Shown here piece after piece: positions 24,201 to 34,180 of a DNA stretch of 64,000 nt. Positions within the stretch are counted from its first letter, which is position 1; each line of letters opens with the position of its first letter. Source of the DNA: Dromaius novaehollandiae (Eukaryota > Chordata > Aves > Casuariiformes > Dromaiidae); NCBI RefSeq assembly GCF_036370855.1, contig NC_088112.1, forward strand, positions 17,910,469 through 17,974,468, written 5' to 3'. Under the pieces are notes generated by a model. It searched no databases. It was given only the letters and a program-made list of their open reading frames with translations, and was not told the origin of the DNA. The translations under genes and the position numbers were made by a program.

Positions 24201-26585
24201 CTCATGAAGTAGCTGGCTGGTTGCTTTTTTCTTGTCCGTAACTTCTCTATGAGGCACTGTCTAGTAAGTTGCTGTGACGGCCCTATTTTTGTAGTCAAAA
24301 AAGAGGCCACACAACCATGTCATGGACTGCTATGGATGTCACTTGTCCTCTAGCCAAACTCATTCTGTGATTGATGGAGCCAGGACTAATCTCTTCTGCA
24401 AACCAACACTGTCATCTCTCCAACCAACAGAGCTCAGGGCAGTGGTAGTCCAGCTGACCTCCTTCACAGCAGCAAAGAAATATTATCTACAGAAAATAAT
24501 TTTTAAGGAAAATCTTTTCTAGTAATTAATTTAAACTGTAGCTAATGAAAGCCCTGTTCTAAAATCATTTCTCTCATTGTCTTTTTATTCTTATCTGTCC
24601 TGTTTTCTGTTTCAGTTTAACAGCCTGTGTTCAGACTGCATCATTTCATATGGGTTGATGTCAGTCGCCTCTTGGTGTATTATGTCACACACAGAAATTG
24701 TCTAAAGCTATGTTCCCATAAGCGAAACTGGTGTTGGATTTATTTTTCCTTTTGATTCTACAGGCAGTTTTCTGTACCCATTCAAGATCAGACAGTTTTA
24801 TTTCACAGACCACTTCAGAAGACAACATGCAGTCTCAAAAATCCTGCCTAAATCCCAAGAGAAATGACTTCCAAAATGGAATAATTAATGAGATTAAAGT
24901 GCTATATATCGAAAGGAGACAGGCGGGGCATTTGTTCTCTATTCAGGCTCTTGGAGAGCAGACAGTGAAAGTCAGGGGTATCTCAGAAGCAGTGGCTGCA
25001 GTTTCTCTCTCCCACATGCTCCACTGTATTCATACTGCTTTCATGAGGTGCCCTCTGCAGAAGTCACAGCTCTCCTGTGAGCCAGAGGGAAGAGCGGTTC
25101 AAGAAGATCTGCCCTGAATAAAAAACGGGAAAACATACTAAAGAGAGATGCAGCACTGTTATGCAAAATATGGCTGTCTTGTGCTAGTCACAATGTGGAG
25201 CAATAGCAGGCCAACTCTTAAATATTAAAATGCTCTTGAATTATAGCACTGATTTGAATAGTGAGTACTGCTTCTAGCATTAAAGAATAAAGCATAACTA
25301 AATAATCAAATGTGGAAATGTGTGTGAACACAAATCACAACCTACTTTTTAAAAGTCTGTAAAGACAGTGAGATGTTAATGCACTGCCAGCTTGTGCAGA
25401 GGAGACTCTACAGCCTAGACATATTTTGGCACCATAAAATGCAGCATACAGTGCAAAGTTTTTCAGGGAGGAGGAAAAAAAAAAACCTTATTTTCTACTC
25501 CTGTGTTCCTGTTCTGGCTTCTGTAACTCATTCTTATCTTGAGGGAGCGTGGTTTGTATCCTTTTAAGACACCGTGTCCCTTAAAGCCTTGGAAATATTG
25601 CTGAGGAAAATTAAATCATGTTAAGCGACAGGAATATCCTTAATGTAAAAGAGTTTGTTTAGCTGTCAGCTCTCTCTCTCTGTCTTTTTTTTTTTTAATG
25701 TTCTGATAACACCTCTGGTAGCAGTATTGTGATGAAATAAATAGGTGCAGATCTCTGTTCAAAATCAGAGACCATTTAACTGTTCAATATTGTTGTAACA
25801 AATTCATACTAACATCTTTAACTCTGGTCCATCAAGATTAGCATAAAAGATTTCCAAAGGTAGAAATGTTTTGAACATGAGTGTCCTACTCACTCACCAG
25901 CTACCTGATGGACCATGAAGTTTTGAAAAGTTCAATTTACTGTGTGGTACAGTAGCAAGAATAGACAAAATGTGTAGGACCTACAAGAAACCACAGAGAT
26001 ACGGGGCTACCACTACTGTTGAAATAACACATCTTTATCTTTTCCAGGTTTGTACCTGGCTTCCTATGAAAGTGAAAGTCCAGAAAACCAGACTGAAAAA
26101 GACAGGTGGAAATCCTTAAGGTAATCACCCATTTTATCAGCTCGTTTCTAAAGTACCTCCAAAGTGCTGCCCTGATGGTCAGCGAATCTCTTAACTGGGC
26201 CTGAAGCTTGTAAAGTGCTGGCACTTAAAATGTGACCTCTGATGGAGGTCTTTTCAATTTATAACTAATTTACAGAGCTGGGGCTGCACTGATAAAATCT
26301 AATCTTCATCTCAAATTATCCACCATTTAAAGAAAAACCTACATTAGTGCAATTTTACAATTCTTTACCCATGCAAAAGAGGCCTGTTGTGGATGAAAAA
26401 TGTCCCAGGTCTTCCCACAATTTACTTGTCTTATAAGGGTACCATAAAGAGGTTTGGTGTAAATGAAAATCCAAAGAGAGTCAAAAATAAAAGCAGTGAT
26501 TAAAAAAAAAACCTTTTACAGTTGCTTCCTTATCATTGTTCTTATGTTTTAAATTTGCAGATCCACTATTTTAGGAAAGACTTGA
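117..26585 (+). CDS. RASGEF1C: RASGEF1C, Ras-GEF domain family member 1C (5' end outside window)
   Basis: This is the 3' part of a RasGEF-domain gene. Its coding segments are 117-239, 2872-3009, 8306-8518, 11562-11636, 16164-16259, 17121-17223, 17325-17404, 18052-18147, 22996-23091, 23903-24026, 26048-26120 and 26561-26585. Joined they give 413 residues without a stop, then TGA; the family is about 466 aa, so roughly 50 N-terminal residues and the promoter are missing. Visible residues about 1-100 belong to the RasGEF N-terminal module. The catalytic CDC25-homology domain follows, with LAQQLTHVEL near 149-158, the NFNSLMAIISGMN block near 239-254, RLKKTW after it, and IPFFSLLIKDIYFLNEG near 311-327. 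RASGEF1 family members are cytosolic exchange factors, and the A and B paralogues are reported to act on Rap2; substrate use by the C paralogue is inferred. I chose C over A or B from the C-terminus (SLRSTILGKT) and from adjacency to CLK4 and COL23A1. Confidence 0.92.
240..2871 (+). other. RASGEF1C intron with a TGCATG-rich ancient repeat-like tract
   Basis: No gene is seen in this intron; short open frames at 509-2083 on both strands lack any family signature. Near 2580-2800 there is a tract in which GCATG recurs, ending in a 'GAAAATTTGGCC'-type segment that resembles old amniote interspersed repeats. The five TGCATG copies are listed separately. Confidence 0.6.
2618..2735 (+). promoter_or_regulatory. 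Cluster of five TGCATG motifs (candidate RBFOX sites)
   Basis: TGCATG occurs at 2618, 2641, 2662, 2689 and 2730, all on the transcribed strand of the intron and 137-254 bp upstream of the exon at 2872-3009. UGCAUG is the known RBFOX binding motif, and upstream clusters commonly repress or modulate the following exon. Binding here is inference. The tract could simply be an old repeat with recurrent GCATGC. Confidence 0.45.
2872..3009 (+). CDS. RASGEF1C: RASGEF1C coding exon b
   Basis: The acceptor is CCTTTTCAG and the donor is GATGAG|GTGAGG. The exon is 138 bp, phase 0, 46 codons. It encodes ARIRKFGPKILQLLTEWTET and then PYDFQEERMIGHLKDMIHRI, a helical segment typical of the RasGEF N-terminal module. 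A cluster of TGCATG motifs lies 137-254 bp upstream. Confidence 0.94.
3285..3362 (-). repeat. MIR-like SINE relic
   Basis: ATTTTACAGATGG followed by TTGAGGCATAGCATAGG and later TTCAAACAGC follows the reverse complement of the MIR/core-SINE 3' region (TTTTACAGATGAGGAAACTGAGGC...). It is highly diverged, identified from memory of the consensus only. Confidence 0.45.
4560..4780. other. Small GC/CpG-rich patch in RASGEF1C intron
   Basis: CpG is frequent here (GCCGGCCCGCGGG, GAGCGCGGGGAGCG) against an otherwise CpG-poor intron. Open frames on both strands are a by-product of GC richness. It might be a minor promoter or enhancer, but no splice or TATA context supports a transcript. Confidence 0.4.
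5131..5240 (-). repeat. CR1-like LINE 3' end, diverged
   Basis: The stretch GAATCATAGGAATTAGAG, then TTGAAAGATTTGTTAGGTC, then TCGTCCATG matches in layout the reverse complement of the avian CR1 3' terminus (ATTCTATGATTC preceded by the GGGTTGGACTAGATGACC block). The terminal octamer is at the left edge, so the element reads on the minus strand. It is heavily mutated. Confidence 0.55.
8306..8518 (+). CDS. RASGEF1C: RASGEF1C coding exon c
   Basis: The acceptor is TTTTTCCAG and the donor is GAGTTG|GTAAGT. The exon is 213 bp, phase 0, 71 codons. It runs from AYWKKMNQLLQTLNQKLATL to SDPYTLAQQLTHVEL, which enters the catalytic CDC25-homology domain. Confidence 0.95.
8715..8770 (+). repeat. MIR-like SINE relic
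   Basis: CAGGTCACTTTATCTCTTTC then TGTTTGTAAAATGTGAGTCA follows the MIR sense block 'AAGTTACTTAACCTCTCTG...CATCTGTAAAATGGG'. The order and spacing of the two blocks are conserved. Confidence 0.5.
10110..10240 (-). repeat. Possible MIR-like relic
   Basis: TTACAGGTTGGGGGAAGAGG, then GGTCCAAGACCCAGGA, and later CTGACTGCCAGACCATTGAG loosely follow the reverse-complement MIR layout. The middle is poorly matched, so this is tentative. Confidence 0.3.
11183..11310 (-). repeat. MIR-like SINE relic, best preserved
   Basis: GCCATTTTAACAGCTGGGAA, then CAGAACCGAGGTCTCCTGGC and TCCCAG, then GCATCCAGCACC follow the reverse-complement MIR order (ATTTTACAGATGGGGAAAC ... ACCCAGGTCTCCTGACTCC ... CAGTGCTC). 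Several diagnostic blocks occur in order, which makes this the clearest MIR in the window. Confidence 0.6.
11562..11636 (+). CDS. RASGEF1C: RASGEF1C coding exon d
   Basis: The acceptor is CCTCTAAAAG and the donor is ACCAAG|GTATGA. The exon is 75 bp, 25 codons, encoding ERLSHIGPEEFVQAFVHKDP and then LDGTK. It is in phase with both neighbours and matches the 'ERL..I.PEEFVQ.F' block of the RASGEF1 family. Confidence 0.92.
12115..12200. repeat. Ancient palindromic interspersed-repeat-like segment
   Basis: GCTTCATCCAAAGTCCAGAG on the left and TCCAGTGGGGTTTGAAGC on the right are imperfect inverted arms around GGAGCCTTTCCACTGATTCC. This resembles a palindromic repeat frequently met in sauropsid genomes ('ATCCAAAGCCCATTGAAGTCAATGGG' type). 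The identification is from memory and tentative. Confidence 0.35.
12426..12456. repeat. (GATG)n microsatellite
   Basis: About 7.7 uninterrupted GATG units, lying in the middle of a RASGEF1C intron. Confidence 0.97.
15099..15147. repeat. Short direct duplication, 31-bp period
   Basis: TTGTCATTAATGAATCTG occurs at 15099-15116 and again at 15130-15147 with no mismatch. The 13-bp spacer is unrelated. Confidence 0.9.
16164..16259 (+). CDS. RASGEF1C: RASGEF1C coding exon e
   Basis: The acceptor is CTCCCCCAG and the donor is TGCATG|GTAAGT. The exon is 96 bp, 32 codons. It encodes TCFSEQKKTSNLEAYVKWFN and then RLCYLVATEICM, the conserved helix in which RasGEFs carry a 'NLEAYVxWFNRLSYLVATEI'-like run. 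Confidence 0.95.
17121..17223 (+). CDS. RASGEF1C: RASGEF1C coding exon f
   Basis: The acceptor is TTTAATTTGCAG after a long T run, and the donor is ATCATCT|GTAAGT. The exon is 103 bp and ends in phase 1, the split Ser codon being completed by the next exon. It encodes PAKKKQRAQVIEFFIDVARE and then CFNIGNFNSLMAII, a hallmark RasGEF core motif. Confidence 0.95.
17325..17404 (+). CDS. RASGEF1C: RASGEF1C coding exon g
   Basis: The acceptor is CCCTCACAG and the donor is CTCGAG|GTAAAC. The exon is 80 bp and starts by completing a Ser codon. It encodes GMNMSPVSRLKKTWSKVKTA and then KFFILE. The preceding intron is only 101 bp, the shortest in the window. Confidence 0.94.
18052..18147 (+). CDS. RASGEF1C: RASGEF1C coding exon h
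   Basis: The acceptor is GTGGACCCAG and the donor is GAGAAG|GTAGGT. The exon is 96 bp, 32 codons, encoding HQMDPTGNFYNYRTALRGAA and then HRSLTAHSNREK. This is the loop and helix preceding the IPFFSLL motif in the catalytic domain. Confidence 0.95.
18666..18720 (-). repeat. Partial MIR-like relic
   Basis: GACTTACCGCAAGTCACACC then AGCAAGTCTG corresponds to the MIR reverse-complement 'GACTTGCCCAAGGTCACACAGC' block. Only one block is preserved. Confidence 0.4.
22123..22158. repeat. Perfect 18-bp tandem duplication
   Basis: ATTAATTTCAAGAGTTTT is present twice head-to-tail with no mismatch, which indicates a recent local slip or duplication. Confidence 0.97.
22996..23091 (+). CDS. RASGEF1C: RASGEF1C coding exon i
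   Basis: The acceptor is TCTTCACAG and the donor is TTTGAA|GTAAGA. The exon is 96 bp, 32 codons. It encodes IVIPFFSLLIKDIYFLNEGC and then ANRLPNGHVNFE, corresponding to the 'IPFLG..L.DL.F...G' region that includes the helical-hairpin base of CDC25-type GEFs. Confidence 0.95.
23092..26047 (+). other. RASGEF1C introns i-j and j-k
   Basis: Introns 23092-23902 and 24027-26047. Both are AT-rich. A 128-codon open frame at 24731-25117 shows no family features. No other feature is supported. Confidence 0.6.
23903..24026 (+). CDS. RASGEF1C: RASGEF1C coding exon j
   Basis: The acceptor is TGCTTACAG and the donor is GAGGATG|GTAAGA. The exon is 124 bp and ends in phase 1. It encodes KFLELAKQVGEFITWKQVEC and then PFEQDPNIIHYLHTAPIFTED. 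Confidence 0.94.
26048..26120 (+). CDS. RASGEF1C: RASGEF1C coding exon k
   Basis: The acceptor is CTTTTCCAG and the donor is TCCTTAAG|GTAATC. The exon is 73 bp, starts by completing a Gly codon and ends in phase 2. It encodes GLYLASYESESPENQTEKDR and then WKSL, the C-terminal 'YLASYESE' signature of the RASGEF1 family. Confidence 0.94.
26561..26585 (+). CDS. RASGEF1C: RASGEF1C terminal coding segment with stop
   Basis: The acceptor is TTAAATTTGCAG. The segment completes an Arg codon and adds STILGKT before TGA at 26583-26585. The short C-terminal tail fits the family, and the exon continues as 3' UTR. Confidence 0.88.
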
Positions 26586-27250
26586 AGACTAAGAGGTTAT
26601 TGCAGTAGGTCAAGGAAAAAAATCCGTAAACATTTTGCACTACTGATTCCAAAGATGCCTGTTTGGGATTTAGACAATTTGTTTTGTTTGGGTTTTTGTT
26701 GGTTTTTTGACTGCCTAACATGACGGATGAACTGGATTCATCCACTGAAATCAACAGAACTGTGTGCACAATGATGCTTTTCTAACTATGAGACAGAGGA
26801 AGGACGGACTATTTGTGGCTGTGCCCGAACTGCATCAGGATCACTGGAACGTTTGCCTCTGAAGGAAAACGTAAGAAAACCAGGAGCATGGAGAACAATG
26901 GTACTGCAAAAAAGAATGAAAAAGTATTTAAAAAAAAAAGAAAGCAAAAAATATACATGCTTATTTCAGAAGCAGGTGCTTCAGATCTCTTTAAACCCTC
27001 TGAGGATTATAAAATTAAATCAGACAAAGCAGCAATCTGGTTAATTGCTGAATGAAGAAAGAAGGACTTAATCTTACATCAGCAGTCTCCCAGCCTTGTT
27101 GAACAATGCACTGACTGCAACAAGTATAAGCTTCCAGCGGATGAAGACTCATCACTCGCTCATATATATGTATATATATATATAAATATATACACACATC
27201 GCATAAAGATCTCATCAGCATGGGAGAGTCGTACAAATCCCATGAATTTT
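26586..27250 (+). other. RASGEF1C: Probable start of RASGEF1C 3' UTR
   Basis: Sequence directly after the stop. No canonical AATAAA occurs in the first 3 kb; ATTAAA variants at 27014-27019 and near 27847 are candidates. A TA microsatellite spans 27162-27197. The transcript end cannot be fixed from sequence. Confidence 0.4.
27162..27197. repeat. TA-rich microsatellite
   Basis: CATATATATG, TATATATATA and TATAAATATA run continuously into CACACA. Confidence 0.95.
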
Positions 27251-30200
27251 TACAGAAAACAATTTGAAGTGTGACTATTGCTTAGTTCTTCTTCCCACCA
27301 CTGTTGTCGCTTTTCTTACTGTGAATCTTGGCAGATTTGAGGAGGGCATAGAGTGCAGATGGTATTGCTTAAAGCCCCCCTACCACATCTAAAGCTGAAG
27401 AAGAAAATGGCTCCAGACTCTGCTCACCTCTAGTTAATGTACGTAGTGTATTCCCTAATTTGGTTGACACTGAGATATGTGTTCTTTAGAGGGCTTTATC
27501 ACACTGAAAGAAAAAGAAATTGCATTATCGTGTAAAAAAATCTATCAGGTTCCAGTTAATAGTCCTGTTTATCTTGCAGAATGATGCTAGAGGATAGGAA
27601 TGGGGAGGTAATAGCTCTAAATTTGGGAACTACGTGGTATGCTTTAAAAAAGACAAAGGGTATATCATTCTAGACACCAATGCACTAAGCTAAAGAATTT
27701 GTCATTCATGAGCAGATAAGCATTTTTTTCTTTCTTATTTTTAGTGTCTAAACCATGTTCACCACTTCCTTACAGATAATATGATGTAGGGACTATGTCT
27801 GTGTTTATACTTGTACAATGGTCGTGGTGCTATCTTAACACATATATTAAATTACAATGGACTATGTGGATATTAGATTCAAAACTAAGCCCTAACAGTA
27901 GACTAATTGTTTATATGTGGGAGGACTGCTCCCACCTGCCGTAGAAAAGACTACCAAAAGCTTAAGTGAAACCTAATGCCATGCAATACTAAACTCAGCA
28001 TTTTATTAATGACTTGATGCTGGCCTTTCAGATGTTTCAGTCTTTGTCTGCAATAGAAGACACAACCCTTTCTTTGAAATCATTAATAGCTTTATTTCAA
28101 TAGAGAGTAAGTCCAAATGACTGTAGTGTTTTGAAAAGTGAAGCTGTTGGGTTTTGATCTGTGAAGGCCTGTGCAGTCTAGATTATGGCCACCAGGAATA
28201 TACTGTTCTTGAACTTGTCAGTTCTGCCACTTGAGATGAGCAGGACCACTTCTAGATGTGCCTATGTAGGGGCTTGATGCAGAGCTTCCATTCTCCTTTT
28301 CATATACGTCTACCAGAGCATGAGTTCAAGCCAGGGGAACATAGAAATGTCATCCATTTACTCAAGCCTTTGTGTGGAAGAATGGAGTGTAAGGATGGGA
28401 CGTCATTGTTCCAGCCAAGGAGCAAATATTCTGGTGACATTGTTCATATGCTGCTTGTTAATTTTTGTACCTGAGCTGAGAGCTATACAGAGAAATGTAC
28501 ACACACAGCCATTCCTTTAAGCAGAACCATTTCCAAAATGATGCCATTAAAAGCCTGTTAAATTCTAACCAAATCCAGAGCAATAACCATAAACATATCT
28601 ATAACAGTGCTAAGGCTTATGTGTGTCATCTTTTCTTGGTCTATATGGTCATTTTTTCTCAGTGTCTACATCTTTTTAACTGGCACAGTGTGACTTCATG
28701 GTGGAAATGGTTTTTTATTTATCTGAAATACAATGTAAGTAGATGAACCCTTTCTTAAAAACTGCTTTTTAAAATGTAAATCCTCACTCCTTTTCTAATG
28801 AGCCAAAGGAGGCTGGGACAGCTGAGACTGTAACACTCAGAACATGAATTCAAATGTGATTTCCCATGAAAATACTTTACATTCTTTGGCACCTTCCATG
28901 AATTCAGACAATTTTATAAGTATGATTTAAATTAGATCTCATAAAGTTTGTCACTGTTGCAAACTGAACTGCTTTCATACTCCCAAACTCTCAGACCTCA
29001 ATGCTTAAAATGGGAGCATAAAGGTCAGATTTACAGAGGTATTAAGGGCATAGTGGGACTTTCGAAAGCACCAAATTATCTTTAAGCCTTTATGTAGTTA
29101 TACATTTAAATAGACTTTTTTCAGAGGTGCTGAACACCCTTACCTCTCTGTATGCTGAGGCAATCATTGTTTTATAGAGATACATGGCATATTGATCCTT
29201 AGTATTTGATCTTCAGAGATGATGACTGCACCTTGCAAGATGACTTGGAGATGCGTGCACAAAACAGCTTAGAGTGAGAAGACAGTGCCTTCTAAAATCG
29301 GGCTTTAGGAATCGTGGCTTGTCTTTATATAATTCAGTGGCCAAAATCCCATTGATTTAAATAGAAACAAGGTCAAGCCTTAAATTACAGCTGTCAGTTT
29401 CATTTGTAATTCATATCTGGCCTAACTAGAGAGGACAACTCCAGAAGACAGGAGAGTGGTTAGAGCCTTGCTTCACTGGCAGGTTTAACAAAGTGAGAAT
29501 ACAACTGGAAACAAAGGATGACAATCTAGGGAATGGATTTCTTCCAACAGTCTTGTATTAACATTATACAAGATACAAAGTGAGGAAAAAACCTCCAATA
29601 ATTACCTTTTCTCTTGCTAGTAACATGAAAAGAACTCTTATCATGTATAAAATAAAGCAGTAGCACTTAACAGCAAGCACTAGCCACTGTAAGGCATGTA
29701 GTCATTAGACTAACATCTAGACAGCTTACTGATGGTAATGTCACGGCTTTCTAACTCCACTATTTTCAGTGGATTTGCCTCCTTGACAACTGCTTGAGCT
29801 AATGCTACACAGAGAACAGAGTGAAAATAGAGCTATAGTTCTGCAGTGTAGTATCAAAACCCTAAGCTAGTAAAATGTGAATATGTAATACAGAGCCTTT
29901 CAGATGCATTAACATAACTTCTGTGCACATGGCAATATTTAACAGAAAACCAAATACCACTTCTTCTGCACCTCCTCTAGGGTGATTAGAGGAGCTGCAA
30001 AAGCCATGCTTTTTTATTTCTTGAGGATGCCATTCTGCAGCAGGGGGCTAGATCCAAAGCCCAGTGAAAAATAATGAAGAAACTCTTGTGCCTTCAGCTT
30101 GGGTTGAAGTTAGTAGATGAACTCGCTCAATGCCTTTCAAAAGATGCATAATCTGAAAACCACGCTCTCAATTTTACATCAGCATTAATTGCATGACCTA

Positions 30201-33200
30201 ATTAAAGGTGTTTGGACGGTTAAGCATAGGTCTGCCAGGTGCGGCTTGACTGACTGCAGGCTGACCTCCAGATCAGATTTCTTTTCGTGCTGGCAAAAAT
30301 CCTTGAAATGAGTCTAGCACACAAGAACCCCATGTACCGGAGTACACTGAGATTCGCTTATCGTTATCCCTTGCTTAAGCAGTAACACACTACTGTCATA
30401 TGGCTGGCTGGGAGCTCCCTGCATGGATAGCGAACATGCAGACCTGGGGGAGAACTGCACTCTCAACCGCTTCTGAGACTGCACTGTAACCAAGTGTGGA
30501 CACAGCTGCTAAGGCACTTCAAACAACTTAAACGCTGAGGTATTTTTCTCAACTTGAAAATATTTTATTATGTGATCACTAGTGATAAGATAGTCACCCA
30601 CTTGAAATCAAGCCTGTCCATTACTGATACCCTGGTTACTTTATCATGTTTTCCTGCAATGGTTTATGCGCCTTTTATTAAAGCATGTGAGAACTGGTTT
30701 GCATATGACCATAAATCCAGTTTAGAACAGAGCTCAGATTACTGAATATGTAATTGCAGTTGTCAAAAAGAGTATCTGTTGGTACAAAAGATATTGTTAG
30801 GCATATCAATGTAAAAATATTACACAGTTAATATTATCTGGCCTAACAATGACTGTGTTCCACAGAGAGAGACTGACCTGAAGTATAGTGACATGCTAGA
30901 GCAAAGACTCCGACCGGTTTTGACAGGCTTTGGAGCAGTCCAGCAGCTATTAACTGTAGAACAGTTATTCATAGGGATTAAATTACATTGGCAACTGGTA
31001 TAGTCCTTGGCCTTTTTTTTTTTTTTTTTGAGCCAGGTGCAACTCTCAGATGGGCAGGTGCGCTTCATAGGGTGAAAATTCAGCCTTGGCAAAAGTTTTC
31101 CTTAACATTGTTGAAATTTCAGCAGCAAACTGAAAGACTGCATTTGGTCCTGTGAATTAAATCCCGTGTCTGAGAGCAGAATTTGACCTTCAGAAGGTTT
31201 AAGAATTTTTTTTCTTTTTTTAGCCTGGTAGAAATTAGCCTTACTGTCTCAGGAGTGTCCTTCACTGGAAATTAAACCACTCTGGATTTTGAACTGATTA
31301 GTTCCATTGTAATCACAGAATGGAATTAGGGGGTGACAAGGAAACATGAAAAAGGCTCAATTGGGAGTCCAAAACTTTCTTTTCTTCTGTCCTTTTTAGG
31401 GTTATCTGTTGAGTGAAATTACCTCAGTAGTTGATGCAGGGCATTACTGAATGTGAATGGGTAACAACAAGGACATATCTGGTGTCTGTATGGCAGCATT
31501 TATACTAACATGGTGATACAGAGATCAGATGATCCTGCACAAAGCTGATATGCAAATTCATATCTGAGGCTGGTCCCTTAGGTTGCCTAAGCTGGGACAC
31601 ATTGCTTTTGAAAGGCAGGAAGTTCCTGGAAGTTCACCTGAGGCAGAGCGTGCTTCCTCCTCCATCCAACAGAATAACTATGAGAAAATTCTTTGAACTA
31701 AAAGGGGTTCTTCCAGAGGACGTGAAACAGTGGAGACTTTTTTAGTTAGCTGACAGAGATTGTAAGATCTAAGCAGCAAGGAAAAATAAGTACTTTAAAA
31801 AATATGAAAAAATATCTTGATGGTTGTTAACTTTCATATTTCACAGCATGGCAGCAGAATGGAAAAAGATACCTGTGCATATGCTATTGTCATTAATACC
31901 AATGGCAGCTAGGCAGACCAAGCCAGGAGAGAATACAGTGAAATACTGATGCAGAAAGCTGTATCAGTACTTTTGCTTTAGTGTTGTTTAGCGTAGAGAG
32001 CCAGTCCCCAAGCTAAGCAGATAAGCCAGCAAGCAGGTTACCTTGTTTTTTTTTTTTTATGGAACCGATCTGGAGGTTAATCCATTTTGCATTTCTTTCT
32101 TTTACTATTCTTCTAAAAATAGAGCTCTTATCTATTTTCAGATATGCAAAAATACTGAATACAGGAAGTTCATGCTTGTATAGTGCATCACATCTTGCAT
32201 TTTTATTTATTATACAAGATATATATTAGAAGCTAATAGCTTGTATGATTCATGCACTCTACACAGGTGCAAGACACTGAAACTCAGGCCATAACTTCAG
32301 TTACTGAAAAAAGCTGAGGATGAGTAACTCCTGTCTATACCCTCTGCCTTGCACTGTGGCCAGACTCAGACTGCAATGCTGTAAATGCAGAGTAGCTTAG
32401 ACTGCAGTCTCTCCATTTGATGTCTTTCCTTCCACAAAGGTGGTATTTTCCTCCATAAACAGCTTTTGCAAAATGCTATAGGGACATTTTTCAAGTTCTC
32501 TGCCACATGCCCGCTCTATAATCATACCCCAGAGTTGTCAGGATATAATATAAGGAGTCCTTTCCCTTTCATCTCCGTGGCCCTCAAACTGCCGGCCCAG
32601 ACTAATATTGCAATAGAATAATGTTTCCAGGCCTTCTTGAATGCAGAAGACTGTGAAGTTCAGAGATCAGAACTCCTATAAGTAAAATATTTGGACTGGA
32701 AACTCCCTCCTAAAATATGCACAGCCATTTTAATGGATTTCTGTCCAGAAAATTCCAGAGTCCAGGTACCTTCCAGAGAAAAATGACTTCCTCAGTGAAC
32801 TGTAACTGGTCAGTATTACATCACGGCTTTAATGACTTAATGATGCTTCTAAAATTCAGGGGTTTTGAAATAACTGAGCATATGATGGTTCCTTGATGTT
32901 TGGCACACAGGTAAACACAGTTGAGAAAACTGGGGCTATAGCCTGGACAGTTGACATCATATGTATTTCCATAGCAGCCCAAGTTGGGCTATCACCTACT
33001 GTATGTATACAAGCACACAGCTATTAAATTTAAGCATTTCAAGATAGGATTCTTACGGATGTGCAATTATTTCCCTTAGGAGTCAGTCTGTAAAAAGAAA
33101 TAAAAGTGCTAGTATGCAACACTAATGGAAAATAAATCAGCTTCTAGGTTTCAGAACTCTTGACTCTTACCAAGTATTCATCAGTTCATAAAGGTGAGAA

Positions 33201-33342
33201 ATAAGATTTTAAGATTTTTTGCACTTTTAGCAAGTTCTGTGAAATGTGACAGTACCAGCTGTCTTATACGCAAACTCCAAAAAACATATTACTGAAACAT
33301 TTATTCACAGACCTAAAAGCATAGAGTAAAAATGGATAAGTA

Positions 33343-33415
33343 GCACTATCCTTATTTTCAGACAGAGAAATACAGAGTTTGAGTGACATGTCCCAGGTCA
33401 CCTAGGGAGCATGTA
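33343..33415 (-). repeat. MIR-like SINE relic
   Basis: ACTATCCTTATTTTCAGACA, GAGAAATACAGAGTTTGAGT, then GACATGTCCCAGGTCACCTA follows the reverse-complement MIR order through 'TAAGTGACTTGCCCAAGGTCAC'. Confidence 0.6.
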
Positions 33416-34148
33416 CATTCCAAATATAAACCCTATAATGTTATCAAAATTTTAGTTTTGCATTTCTGCTGCTACAACTCCTTTTTACAACTGTGCTTAC
33501 AAAAATGGGAACTGAATTATAAGTGTATTTTTAAACATGAGTCAAGATGAGAAATAAAAGAAATACAGATTTAAAGACTAGTAGACACTGATCATGTGAG
33601 CCTTAGTAATGAGGGGCTGTGCTTTTCCTGTATCTTTTCCTTTAAATTAAGCTATTTTATATTATGAATAGCATTGTCAGGACAAATCGAAATCACTACA
33701 CCATCCATAATACTGAAAACATACAGCTTTTTTAATTAGAAGTCCTCAAACAAATACTGACACTTTATTAATTGCACAGGCAGAAAACAGTAAGGTTACT
33801 TGAAAGTGGCTATTATGATTTTGTGACTGTACATAGACCTTGCAAAATGTTAATGGTAATATGCATACTGTACCCCACATAAACACTGCAAGAATAGCAT
33901 GGTCATTGTTACGCTTTATAGCTGTTGTGGAAAATGTCTTAACCTGCATTCATGACTGTAGTGCCCATCCTACTCCCATGCCTTTTTATACAGTTGTGGT
34001 AAGATTGTTATGAAATCCTTTTGTCAGTCATGTTTGAGCTAACTTACCTATGTATAGAATTTATATATTAAAAAACCTTAATTTATACTGTGTTTTAACA
34101 GTTTGCCTGAACTGTCTATGGTTTCTAAATTTTGTAATGTGAGTGTCA

Positions 34149-34149
<1 letters not shown>

Positions 34150-34178
<29 letters not shown>
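34150..34178. repeat. (AAT)n microsatellite
   Basis: Nine uninterrupted TAA/AAT units, followed by an A-rich end. Confidence 0.97.

Positions 34179-34180
<2 letters not shown>

Noticed and set aside
24731-25117. 128-codon open frame between RASGEF1C exons j and k
   Set aside because: No family signature, atypical composition and no supporting splice sites.
31011-31030. T18 run as the tail of a processed retrocopy
   Set aside because: No adjacent spliced coding sequence on either strand and no target-site duplication seen.
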